This document shows positions 45,367 to 53,690 of a stretch of 64,000 nt of DNA, one piece after another. Below the pieces are notes generated by a model, which saw only the letters and a program-made list of their open reading frames with translations, was not told where the DNA came from and searched no databases. The position numbers and the translations under genes were made by a program. Each line of letters begins with the position of its first letter. Positions within the stretch are counted from its first letter, which is position 1. Source of the stretch: Methylobacterium radiodurans (GTDB lineage Bacteria > Pseudomonadota > Alphaproteobacteria > Rhizobiales > Beijerinckiaceae); the NCBI RefSeq assembly GCF_003173735.1, contig NZ_CP029551.1:2318001-2382000 (forward strand). Direction: 5' to 3'.

Positions 45367-46560
45367 ATGGAAGCGCACAAGTATTTGCGCCGCCTCGTCC
45401 TGGCCGCGCCCCTGGCTTTCACCGTGCCCGGTTCCGCACTGGCGCAGCAGGAACCCTGCATCGGCAATTCGGCCGCGATCACGGGTCCTGCGGCCTTCGG
45501 CGGTCAGGCGATCAAGATGGGGGCCGAGATCGCCATCGAGGAAATCAACGCCCGGGGCGGTGTGCTCGGCAAGACGCTGCGCTTCGTCCAGTACGACGAT
45601 GCGGGCGCGCCGCCGCGCGGCGTCGACAACACCCGCCGCATCGCGCTCGCCGACAAGTGCGTGGTGATTCTGGGCGGCTATCACTCGACCGTCTCGGTGG
45701 CGCAGGTCGAGCCGGTGCACGCCATCGGGATCCCCTTCGTCGGCGTGCTCGCCGCCAATACCCAGGCGATCGAGAACGGCCGCAGCCCGAACTATATGTT
45801 CCGGGTCTCGGCCAAGGACAAATGGGTCGCCCGCTTCCTGGTCGAGCAGGCCGCCAAGGTCTCGAAGACCGGCAAGATCGCGTTCTTCTACGAGAATACC
45901 GGCTGGGGCAACGGCGCGGTGCCGGACGTCAAGGCCGCCGTCGCCAAGGCGGGCAAGGAGCTGGTCGCCACCGAGACCTTCAACTGGAACGACCAGGACA
46001 TGACCGCGCAGGCGATCCGCGCGCGCGATGCCGGCGCCGACGTCGCCCTGTTCTGGGCTCTCGACCGCGAGGGTAACCAGCTCGTCCGCTCGATGGACAA
46101 GGTCGGCTACAAGCCCACCATCATCGGCGCCTGGGGCATCGCCGGCAATCTCGGCGAGCTCGCCGGCCCGCTCGCCAACGGCGTCGAGGTCGTGCAGACC
46201 TACAGTTTCATGGGCGACCTCGATCCCAAGGGTCAGGCGCTCTGGCAGAAGATCCAGGCGAAGTACGGCCTGAAGGACCCGTCGCAGATCAAGATGGGTT
46301 CGGGCATCGCCAACGCCTACGACGCCGTCCACATCGTGGCCCAGGCGATCGAGAAGGCCGGCGCCTACGATTGGAAGAAGGTCCGCGAGGCGCTCTACCA
46401 GGTCCGCCACGACGGGTTGGTCGCCAAGTACGACCCGGCCTTCGACGCCGCCGATCCCGAGCGTCAGGACGCGATTCTGCCGCGCGACTACAAGCTGACC
46501 GTCTGGTCCGACGGCAAGCTCCTGCCGATCGCCCAGACGCCCTACGGCAAGTCGAACTGA
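45367..46560 (+). CDS. ABC transporter substrate-binding protein (branched-chain amino acid / amide type)
   Basis: 397 residues. Signal peptide ends GSALAQQ; the mature protein is a type I periplasmic binding fold (NSAAITGPAAFGGQAIKMGAEIAIEEINARGG, VVILGGYHSTVSVAQVEPVH, AKIAFFYENTGWG-like segments). It captures the ligand for the permease/ATPase set encoded downstream. Given the neighbours, the ligand is more likely an amide or cyclic imide than leucine; that is inference. It is separated from the permease by a hairpin-rich spacer. Confidence 0.88.
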   Translation: MEAHKYLRRLVLAAPLAFTVPGSALAQQEPCIGNSAAITGPAAFGGQAIKMGAEIAIEEINARGGVLGKTLRFVQYDDAGAPPRGVDNTRRIALADKCVVILGGYHSTVSVAQVEPVHAIGIPFVGVLAANTQAIENGRSPNYMFRVSAKDKWVARFLVEQAAKVSKTGKIAFFYENTGWGNGAVPDVKAAVAKAGKELVATETFNWNDQDMTAQAIRARDAGADVALFWALDREGNQLVRSMDKVGYKPTIIGAWGIAGNLGELAGPLANGVEVVQTYSFMGDLDPKGQALWQKIQAKYGLKDPSQIKMGSGIANAYDAVHIVAQAIEKAGAYDWKKVREALYQVRHDGLVAKYDPAFDAADPERQDAILPRDYKLTVWSDGKLLPIAQTPYGKSN

Positions 46561-46572
46561 GAACGCGAATTG

Positions 46573-46667
46573 GAGGCGCGCACGCGCCTCTCACGCCCTC
46601 CCCAGCGGGGAGGGGCAGGGCGCGGTTCGCCCGAATCCTCCCCTCACCGGGCCGGACCGCGCCCTGC
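46573..46667 (+). repeat. Stacked hairpins between binding protein and permease genes
   Basis: GAGGCGCG / CGCGCCTC at 46573-46590, CCTCCCC / GGGGAGG around 46597-46614, and GCAGGGCGCGGT at 46615-46626 with its exact complement at 46656-46667. Such stems after a binding-protein gene usually shield its mRNA and let it be made in excess over the membrane subunits. Part of the C/T-rich sequence resembles the REP elements at 9.6 kb. Confidence 0.6.
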
Positions 46668-46718
46668 CTCCGCTGAACGACCCGCCCGCTTCGCACTGGG
46701 AGCCCCGCCGCGGCAGCC

Positions 46719-47594
46719 ATGACGACCGCCCTGCAATACACTCTCTCGGGCCTCGCGATCGGGGGCATCTACGCCCTCGTCGCGCTCGGCTTCTACATCA
46801 TGTGGTCGGCCGCCAAGGCCGTGAACTTCGCCCACGGCGACACGCTGATGATCGGCGCCGTGCTCGCCGTGATGGGCCTCGACGCCGGCCTGCCGCTGCC
46901 GCTCGCCTGCCTGCTGGCGATCCTGGCAGGCGCCCTGTTCGGCGTCCTCCTGGAGCGCTTCGCGGTCCGGCCGTTTATCGGCGCGAACGCCTCGATCGGC
47001 TGGATGCTCACCACGATCGCGGTCGGGATCATGGCGGAATCGCTCGCCACAATGCAGTTCGGCGGCTTCTCGCGACCCTTGCCCTCGCCGGGCGTTGGCG
47101 GGGCGATCTCGATCCTGGGCGCGGGCGTCTATCTGCAGGAACTGATCATCCCGGCGGTCGCCGTGCTGGCGATGACGGGCCTCCACCTGATGCAGCGGCA
47201 TACGCTCGTCGGGCGGGCGATGCAGGCGGTCGCCCACAGCCGGCAGGCGGCGGCCCTGATGGGCATCGATGTCGATCGGATCGTGATGTTCTCCTTCGGT
47301 CTCGCGGCCCTGCTCGGCGCGGGCGCGGGCGTCCTCGTCGCGCCCGTGATCCAGGCCTCCGCCAGCATGGGCGTGCTGCTCGGGCTGAAGGGGTTCGCGG
47401 TCGCCATCATAGGCGGCATCACCAGCGGGCCCGGCGTGGTGCTCGCCGGCCTCGCCTTCGGCGTCATGGAAAAGTTCGTCGAGGGCTACGTCTCGACCGC
47501 GGCGCGCGAGATCGTCGGCTTCAGCGCGATGATCCTCGTGCTCCTCGCCTTTCCTCAGGGCCTGTTCGGCCGCCGGGAGATCTTCAAGGTATGA
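46719..47594 (+). CDS. ABC transporter permease, LivH type
   Basis: 291 residues, about eight helices: MTTALQYTLSGLAIGGIYALVALGFYIMW at the start, FAHGDTLMIGAVLAVM, then the conserved permease-ATPase contact region AVAHSRQAAALMGIDVDRI and a C-terminus ending QGLFGRREIFKV. Forms the inner-membrane channel with the next gene, whose start overlaps this stop (ATGA). Confidence 0.88.
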   Translation: MTTALQYTLSGLAIGGIYALVALGFYIMWSAAKAVNFAHGDTLMIGAVLAVMGLDAGLPLPLACLLAILAGALFGVLLERFAVRPFIGANASIGWMLTTIAVGIMAESLATMQFGGFSRPLPSPGVGGAISILGAGVYLQELIIPAVAVLAMTGLHLMQRHTLVGRAMQAVAHSRQAAALMGIDVDRIVMFSFGLAALLGAGAGVLVAPVIQASASMGVLLGLKGFAVAIIGGITSGPGVVLAGLAFGVMEKFVEGYVSTAAREIVGFSAMILVLLAFPQGLFGRREIFKV

Positions 47595-49372
47595 GGACCC
47601 TCCACATCCTCGGCTTCGCGCTGCTCGCGACCGTCCTCCTCGTCGTGCCGATGACCTCCGGCAACGAGTACGAGCTGCGCCTGTTCATGCTGTTCCTGAT
47701 CTACGGCGTGATCGCGGTCGGCCTGAACGTCCTGGTCGGGCTCACCGGCCTCGTCTCCCTCGGTCAGGCCGGCCTCTTCGCGCTCGGCGCCTATACGGGG
47801 GCGATCCTGGCGATCCGGCTCGGCCTCGACCTCGTGCTCGCCAGCCTCGGCGCGGCCCTCGTCGCCGGGCTGTTCGGCGCCGCGCTCGCCTATCCGAGCG
47901 TGCGGGTGCGGGGCGTCTACCTCGCGGTGGTGACGATCGCCTTCGGCCTGATCGTCGAGAACGTCGCCATCGAGTGGCAGGGCCTCACCGGCGGCACCAC
48001 GGGGCTCACCGGCATCCCGGGCCCGAACATCCTCGGCTACCCGCTCTCGGGCTACGCCTTCTACGCGGTGCTCGCGATCACCCTCTTTCTCGCCACGCTG
48101 GCGGCGCACAACCTGAAGCACTCGGGCTACGGCCGCGCGATGCTGGCGGTCGCCCAGAGCGAGACGGCCGCGCGCAGCCTGGGCATCGGCGCCACGGGAA
48201 TCCGCACGCTCGCCTTCGCGGTTGCGGCGTTGACGGCGGGGATCGCAGGCAGCTTCTACGCCTTCCTCAACGCCTACATCTCGCCCGACATCTTCACCTT
48301 CTCGGATTCCGTCCGCTTCCTGCTGATGGTGATCCTGGGCGGCGCGGCCTCGACCTTCGGGCCGGTCGTCGGCGCCTTCATCCTGACCTACCTGCCGGAG
48401 GTGCTGCAGAGCTTCGCCGAATGGCAGAAATTCGCCTACGGCGCCCTGCTGCTCGCCGTGATGTTCGGCCTGCCGGGCGGCATCCTCGGCACATTGGGCC
48501 AGCTCTACGCCCGCCTGCGCCCCGGTCCGCGCGGTGTTCCCCCGGCCGAGGGCACGCCCGCCGCCGAGATCCTGGCGGGCCGCGCGCCGGCCGGCCTGGA
48601 GACCGACGGTCTCACCGTGCGCTTCGGTGGGCTGACGGCACTCTCCGCCGCGAGCGTTCGGGTCGCCCCGGGCGAGATCCATGCCCTGATCGGCCCGAAC
48701 GGGGCCGGCAAGTCGACCTTCGTCAACACGATCTCGGGCTTCTACCGGCCGAGCGAGGGGGGCGTGCACTTCGACGGGACCGACCTCGCCGGCCTGAAGG
48801 TCCACGCCGTCTCGCGGCTCGGCCTCGCCCGCACCTTCCAGAACACCGAGCTGTTCGGGCAGATGAGCGTGCTGGAGAACGTCATGGTGGGCGGCTTCAG
48901 CCATCTCCGCTACGGCTTGCCCGGCACGATTCTGCGCACGCCCCGCTTCCGGCGCGAGGAGGCCGCCTGCCGCGCCGCCGCGATCGGTCTGCTCGACTTC
49001 GTGGGCCTCACGGACGCGGCCAACGAGCAGGCGCGCTTCCTGCCCTTCGGCCACCAGCGCCGTCTGGAGATCGCCCGCGCGCTCGCCACGCGTCCGCGCC
49101 TGCTGCTCCTCGACGAGCCCGCCGCAGGCCTGACCACGCAGGAGATCGACGAGCTGGAGGCGATGATTCGGAAGATCGCCGGGCTCGGGGTCTCGGTGCT
49201 GCTCATCGAGCACCATGTCGACCTGATCATGGCGGTCGCCGACACCGTGACGGTTCTCGATTACGGCCAGATCATCGCGAGCGACCGTCCGGAGGTGGTG
49301 CAGGCGGATCCGCGGGTAATCGAGGCCTATTTCGGCGGCCCCTCCGCCATCCTCGATGCGGAGGCCGCGTGA
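47591..49372 (+). CDS. Fused ABC permease-ATPase (LivM-LivG type)
   Basis: 593 residues. The first 310 are a LivM permease (VGLNVLVGLTGLVSLGQAGLFALGAY; SETAARSLGIGATGIRTLAFAVAAL contact loop). After a short linker the last 265 are an ATPase with Walker A IGPNGAGKST, a degenerate signature LPFGHQRRLEIARAL and Walker B LLLLDEPAAGL plus a switch His (LIEHHVDLI). Fusing permease and ATPase is known in this transporter family but less common than separate genes. Coupled to its neighbours by ATGA and TGATG overlaps. Confidence 0.88.
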   Translation: MRTLHILGFALLATVLLVVPMTSGNEYELRLFMLFLIYGVIAVGLNVLVGLTGLVSLGQAGLFALGAYTGAILAIRLGLDLVLASLGAALVAGLFGAALAYPSVRVRGVYLAVVTIAFGLIVENVAIEWQGLTGGTTGLTGIPGPNILGYPLSGYAFYAVLAITLFLATLAAHNLKHSGYGRAMLAVAQSETAARSLGIGATGIRTLAFAVAALTAGIAGSFYAFLNAYISPDIFTFSDSVRFLLMVILGGAASTFGPVVGAFILTYLPEVLQSFAEWQKFAYGALLLAVMFGLPGGILGTLGQLYARLRPGPRGVPPAEGTPAAEILAGRAPAGLETDGLTVRFGGLTALSAASVRVAPGEIHALIGPNGAGKSTFVNTISGFYRPSEGGVHFDGTDLAGLKVHAVSRLGLARTFQNTELFGQMSVLENVMVGGFSHLRYGLPGTILRTPRFRREEAACRAAAIGLLDFVGLTDAANEQARFLPFGHQRRLEIARALATRPRLLLLDEPAAGLTTQEIDELEAMIRKIAGLGVSVLLIEHHVDLIMAVADTVTVLDYGQIIASDRPEVVQADPRVIEAYFGGPSAILDAEAA

Positions 49373-50106
49373 TGAGCGATATCCTTCTTGCGGTCGAGAA
49401 CCTGGAAGTCCGCTACGGCGCGGCGACGGCGCTCCGCGGCGCGAGCCTCACCGTCCCGCGCGGTCAGCTCGTCGCCGTGATCGGCAACAACGGGGCCGGC
49501 AAGACCTCGCTGATGCGCGGCCTCACCGGCCTCGTGCGGCCGAGCGGCGGCCGTGTCCTGTTCAAGGGCGAGGAGGTCACGCGGCTGCCGGCACACGCCA
49601 AGGTGGCCCGCGGCCTCGCCATGGTGCCCGAGGGCCGCCTGATCTTCCCCGACCAGACCGTCGAGGACAACCTGATCCTCGGGGCCTACGCGCATGGCGG
49701 CCTGAAGACCGCGCGGGCGCAGGCCACCCTGGAGCGGGCGCTCGCCCTGTTCCCGCGCCTGCGCGAGCGGGTGCGCCAGCCCGCCGGCAGCCTGTCGGGC
49801 GGCGAGCAGCAGATGCTCGCCATCGCCCGCGGCCTGATGGCCGAGCCCGACCTCCTCGTGATCGACGAACTCTCCCTCGGCCTCGCGCCCCGCGTGGTCG
49901 AGCAGTTGATCGGCGTCCTGCGCGACCTCAACCGCCAGGGCCTCACCATTCTTCTCGTCGAGCAGCTCGCGGCCTACGCGCTCGCCATCGCCGACCACGC
50001 CTACGTGGTGGCGCAGGGGCGCGTGGTGCGGGACGGCCCGAGCGGGCTCATCGCCCGCGACCCGGAGGTCATGGAGGCCTTCCTCGGCAAGAAGAAAGCC
50101 GCCTGA
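49372..50106 (+). CDS. ABC transporter ATPase, LivF type
   Basis: 244 residues. Walker A IGNNGAGKTS, signature LSGGEQQMLAIARGL, Walker B LLVIDELSLGLAP and switch segment LLVEQLAAYAL. The VPEGRLIFPDQTVEDNLILGA block is diagnostic of LivF. It is the second nucleotide-binding subunit of the importer; ATG 49372 overlaps the previous stop. Confidence 0.9.
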   Translation: MSDILLAVENLEVRYGAATALRGASLTVPRGQLVAVIGNNGAGKTSLMRGLTGLVRPSGGRVLFKGEEVTRLPAHAKVARGLAMVPEGRLIFPDQTVEDNLILGAYAHGGLKTARAQATLERALALFPRLRERVRQPAGSLSGGEQQMLAIARGLMAEPDLLVIDELSLGLAPRVVEQLIGVLRDLNRQGLTILLVEQLAAYALAIADHAYVVAQGRVVRDGPSGLIARDPEVMEAFLGKKKAA

Positions 50107-50187
50107 GAGCGGCATCCCCGAAGACCCGATCCGGCGCGGCACCCTCCAGTGCCGCGAACGGTCTCCCACGCCCGATAAGGACCCGCC

Positions 50188-50889
50188 ATGCCCCAGCGCG
50201 TCGTCGACCTGAGCCTCCTGATCGAGGACAACATGCCGGCCCACAAGCTCTTTCAGCGGCCGGTGATCACCACGCATCTCAGCCACGAGAGTTCGGCCGC
50301 CCTGAACCTCGGCGTGCCGGGCGATGCGATGACCTTCCAGACGAACTTCATCGCGATGCTCGACCATGTCGGCACCCACGTGGACGCCTTCCTGCACGTG
50401 AACCCGAACGGCCAGCCCGTCGACGAGATGCCGCTGGACCTGTTCATGGGCAAGGCCGTCTGCTTCGACCTGCGCCACATCCCCGACCTCGGTGACATCA
50501 CCGTCGCCGACATGGAAGCGGCCGAGGCCCAGAGCGGAGTCAAGGTCGACGGGCACATCGTCCTGCTCTGCACCGGCTTCCACGCCCGCAACTATCCGGG
50601 CCTCGACTCGGTTTGGAAGAATCCGCTGCTCACCGCCGAGGCGACGCAGTGGCTGCACGCGCGCGGCTCGCGGATGCACGGCGTCGAGGGCCCCTCGACC
50701 GACAAGCCGAGCGACAACATCTTCGCCCAGCACCGTCTCTGCCGCGACCTCGGCATGAGCCACTGGGAGTGGCTGGTGAACCTCGAGGAGCTGCTCGGCA
50801 AGGGCGAGGTGCAGTTCTTCGGCGCACCGCTGAAGTTCAAGGGCGGCTCCGGCTCGCCGGTGCGCGCCTTCGCCATCGTCAACGACTGA
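50188..50889 (+). CDS. Cyclase-family metal-dependent hydrolase (kynurenine formamidase / isatin hydrolase fold)
   Basis: 233 residues. Metal motif HVGTHVDAFLH with His60, His64, Asp66 and His70, the pattern of the cyclase family PF04199. A later FHARNYPGLDSVW ... THGVEGPSTDKPS-like block supplies the second metal-site residues. Relatives hydrolyse formylkynurenine, isatin or related cyclic/N-acyl amides. In this locus it probably acts after or instead of the dihydropyrimidinase-like enzyme. Preceded by GATAAGGA before ATG 50188. Confidence 0.82.
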   Translation: MPQRVVDLSLLIEDNMPAHKLFQRPVITTHLSHESSAALNLGVPGDAMTFQTNFIAMLDHVGTHVDAFLHVNPNGQPVDEMPLDLFMGKAVCFDLRHIPDLGDITVADMEAAEAQSGVKVDGHIVLLCTGFHARNYPGLDSVWKNPLLTAEATQWLHARGSRMHGVEGPSTDKPSDNIFAQHRLCRDLGMSHWEWLVNLEELLGKGEVQFFGAPLKFKGGSGSPVRAFAIVND

Positions 50890-50943
50890 CGCGACCGCGG
50901 CGTCCCGTGGGGCGCCGCACCCCGATTCAGGAAGAGCGGAGCG

Positions 50944-52353
50944 ATGACGCGCGACCTCGACTTCATGACCGCGCTCGACTTGCGGCGCCTGATCGCGACG
51001 CGCGCGGTGTCGCCGGTGGAGCTGACCGAGCGCGCGCTCGCGCGGGCCGAGGCGAGCCAGGCCACGCTCAACGCCTTCTGCCACCTGATGCCGGAGGAAG
51101 CCCTGGCGGCCGCCCGGCGCGCCGAGGAGGCGGTGATGCGGGGCGCGCCGCTCGGCCTGCTCCACGGCCTGCCGGTCTCGGTGAAGGACCTGATCGCGGT
51201 GGGCGGTCAGCCCTACGCCTCGGGCTCGCGGGCCATGGCGGGCACCGTCGCCGCCGCAGACGCCCCGTCCGTCGAGCGCCTGCGCGCCGCGGGCGCCGTC
51301 ATCATCGGCAAGACCACGACGAGCGAGTTCGGGGCCAAGCCCGTGGGCGACTCGCCGCTCACCGGCATCACCCGCCACCCCTGGGACCCGACGAAGACAC
51401 CGGGCGGATCGAGCGCCGGCGCGGCCGCGTCGGTTGCGGCCGGCATCACGCCCTTCGGGCTGGGCACCGACGGCGGCGGTTCGCTTCGCATCCCGGCCGC
51501 GCTCACCGGCCTCGTCGGCCTCAAGGCGCAGTTCGGCCGCGTGCCGGTCTGGCCGACCTCGGCGACGCCGACGCTCGCCCATGTCGGCGCGCTCGCGCGC
51601 AACGTGGCCGACGCCGCTCTGCTGACGATCGCGGTCGCCGGCCACGACCCGCGCGATCCCTTCGCGGTGGCCGGCCCCATGCCCGACCTTCTGGGGGCGG
51701 CACGGGCCTCTATCGCCGGCCTGCGTGTCGCCTGGAGCGCGACGCTCGGCTACGCGCGGCCGAGCGCGGACGTCGCCGCCATCGCGCGCGCCGCCGCGAT
51801 GGCTCTGGCAGACCAGGGTGCGGTCGTGGAAGAGGTTGAGACCGTCTTCGAGTCCGATCCGGCCGACCTCTGGACCGCCGAGTTCTACGCGGGGATCGGC
51901 ACACGCCTGCGCGGCGTCCTCGAAGGCCGCCGCGATCTCCTGGATCCGGCCGTCGCCGACGTGCTGGATGCCGCCCTCGGCCAGGAGATGCGCGCCTATT
52001 ACGAGACCGTCTTCGCGCGCTACGCGCTGCGGGACCGGATGGCCCGCTTCTTCACCGGGTACGATGTCCTTCTATCGCCGACATTGCCGATCTCGTCCCT
52101 GGAGGCAGGCCGGAACATCCCGGACGGGCTGGAGGACCGCAGCCTCGTCTCCTGGGCCTTCTACACCTACCCCTTCAACCTCACCGGCCAGCCCGCTGCC
52201 TCCGTCTGCGCGGGAATCGCCTCTGACGGAATGCCGGTCGGGCTGCAGATTGTCGGTCGCAGCCTCGGTGAGTTCGACGTGGTGCGGGTGGCTGCGGCGA
52301 TCGAGCGGACGAAGCCGCCAGGCTATAATCTTCGGCTGATCGCAGAGCCTTGA
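50944..52353 (+). CDS. Amidase signature family enzyme
   Basis: 469 residues. Catalytic triad Lys81 (LPVSVKDLIA), Ser156 (TPGGSSAGAAA) and Ser180 (LGTDGGGSLRIPA) is complete. It hydrolyses a linear amide to acid and ammonia. This would complete a route in which the imported ring compound is opened by one of the two metal hydrolases and the resulting amide is cleaved here. Start ATG 50944 follows GGAAGAGCGGAG. It is the last gene of the importer run. Confidence 0.88.
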   Translation: MTRDLDFMTALDLRRLIATRAVSPVELTERALARAEASQATLNAFCHLMPEEALAAARRAEEAVMRGAPLGLLHGLPVSVKDLIAVGGQPYASGSRAMAGTVAAADAPSVERLRAAGAVIIGKTTTSEFGAKPVGDSPLTGITRHPWDPTKTPGGSSAGAAASVAAGITPFGLGTDGGGSLRIPAALTGLVGLKAQFGRVPVWPTSATPTLAHVGALARNVADAALLTIAVAGHDPRDPFAVAGPMPDLLGAARASIAGLRVAWSATLGYARPSADVAAIARAAAMALADQGAVVEEVETVFESDPADLWTAEFYAGIGTRLRGVLEGRRDLLDPAVADVLDAALGQEMRAYYETVFARYALRDRMARFFTGYDVLLSPTLPISSLEAGRNIPDGLEDRSLVSWAFYTYPFNLTGQPAASVCAGIASDGMPVGLQIVGRSLGEFDVVRVAAAIERTKPPGYNLRLIAEP

Positions 52354-52648
52354 CGAATGGCTACGATGAATAGGGCGCGCGGACCCTGCTCACCGAACTC
52401 GTCCGCGCCGATTATCCGTCCGTGAAACACACGCGAGGTGTTGCACCCATTTTTCCTCAATGTTCAGGAGGCCGAGAAACGTGCGCTCGGCGCGGACCAG
52501 TGTGCTTGTCAGGGTCGATTCTGAGAGCCGACGTCGATTTCATTCAGATCTCTGCCCTTCTGTGCGCAACGAGCTGTATCGGCGCACGCGCGCGCTGCCG
52601 CGGTTTCCGAGGCCGGAGCAGCCGCGCAGCTCGATCAATTAAACGCAG
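52354..52648. other. Intergenic region with no recognised feature
   Basis: About 295 bases between the amidase and the convergent alpha/beta hydrolase. Short open frames exist (for example 52460-52642 plus) but are Arg-rich and unsupported. I see no tRNA, clear hairpin or repeat. Confidence 0.4.
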
Positions 52649-53449
52649 TTACAGTATTTTGTGCTTGAGGAAGAAATCTAAAATCATAGCCAGAGTGCCT
52701 GCGGGATCCTGTTCCTGGGGAGCATGACTCAGCTCGCCCAGGTAATGAACCTCCACATGAGGGCAGGACTGGGCCACGGCATTGATCTGCAACGCCGTGC
52801 CGTAGCGATCCTTCGCGCCCTGTATGAGCAGGAGAGGCACGGTCAGGTCCCGCAGGGCCGCCCGAACATCCCAGGCGCCCCGCTGGGGATCGAGCCACGC
52901 ATCGCTCCATCCGCGGAAGGCGCCGTCCACATCCAGATGCTGCGCGGCCAGGCGTCGCCTGAGGTCGCCCGTCTCGAAGGCCGTCACGGCGCGTCGGACG
53001 CCGGCGAGCGTGAGGGCCTCCACAACGACGTGCGGCGCGATCAGGGTCGCTCCCCGGATGCGTGGCTCTCCGGCGGCCGCCGCGAGGGCGGCGATCGTCG
53101 CACCGTCCGAGTGGCCGACGAGAACGCAGTCACGGATTCCGGCCGCGTCGAGCACGCGCGGGAGAAGCTCCGCCTCGCGCTCCAGGTAGTGGATGGAGCG
53201 GGGCAGAGCGGCCGGGCTCGATCGCCCATAGCCCGCGCGGGAATAGGCGAAGACCGGGCATCCTGCAGCCTCGGCGAGCGCGTCGGCGAACGGCCACCAG
53301 CCCGCGGCAGAACCAAGGCCCTCGTGGAGGAGCACGATCGTGCACGAGTGCACGGAGCGCAGCAGGGTGCGCCGATACTCGAGACGCTGCGCACCGAGGT
53401 GGAGAAAGCCCGAGGCGGATCCTTCGGCCTCAGGCGGCTCGAAGGTCAT
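52649..53449 (-). CDS. Alpha/beta hydrolase
   Basis: 266 residues. LLHEGLGSAAGWWPFADAL (oxyanion loop), nucleophile Ser in VLVGHSDGATIAAL, acid in QGAKDRYGT and catalytic His in GELSHAPQEQDP. No substrate can be assigned; the GHSDG elbow occurs in the carboxylesterase and lactonase type. Its ATG 53449 lies inside the last 20 bases of a GMC oxidoreductase remnant, so it was once the next gene in that operon and may still be transcribed with the furoate cluster. Confidence 0.8.
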   Translation of the reverse strand: MTFEPPEAEGSASGFLHLGAQRLEYRRTLLRSVHSCTIVLLHEGLGSAAGWWPFADALAEAAGCPVFAYSRAGYGRSSPAALPRSIHYLEREAELLPRVLDAAGIRDCVLVGHSDGATIAALAAAAGEPRIRGATLIAPHVVVEALTLAGVRRAVTAFETGDLRRRLAAQHLDVDGAFRGWSDAWLDPQRGAWDVRAALRDLTVPLLLIQGAKDRYGTALQINAVAQSCPHVEVHYLGELSHAPQEQDPAGTLAMILDFFLKHKIL

Positions 53450-53687
53450 CGGCGATCTTCTCGGCGATCATCTGGGTCGGGACATTGGTGTTGGCGCTCG
53501 GCAGCCGCGGCATGACGGAGGCGTCCGCCACCGTCAATCCTTCGATTCCGACGATGAGGCCGGCCGGGCCGACCATTGCCCCGGGATCGCCGGAGGCGCC
53601 CATCCGGCAGGTGCCGCGCCCGCCCATCCGTCGAGATCGAGGGCGGAGTCCCAGAACGCGTTGTCCGACATCGCGCCCGCCATCTCG
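53430..53687 (-). pseudogene. C-terminal stub of a GMC-family oxidoreductase (possible hmfH vestige)
   Basis: Minus-strand codons 53627-53430 read GRGTCRMGASGDPGAMVG, GIEGLTVADASVMPRLPSANTNVPT and MIAEKIADDLRAA-stop. That is the standard end of glucose-methanol-choline oxidoreductases, with the NTN-x-PT active-site region. In another frame just upstream (about 53687-53632) AMSDNAFWDSALDLDGW is the expected preceding segment, so a frameshift lies near 53630. Everything before that, some 450 residues including the FAD domain, is gone; the MFS gene begins at the cut. HmfH, the furan alcohol/aldehyde oxidase of hmf clusters, belongs to this family. Confidence 0.72.
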
Positions 53688-53690
53688 CCT

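Noticed and set aside
42653..52353. Classic reductive pyrimidine degradation
   Set aside because: No dihydropyrimidine dehydrogenase subunits or beta-ureidopropionase are nearby.
52460..52642. Small Arg-rich open frame after the amidase
   Set aside because: No start context and no protein-like features.
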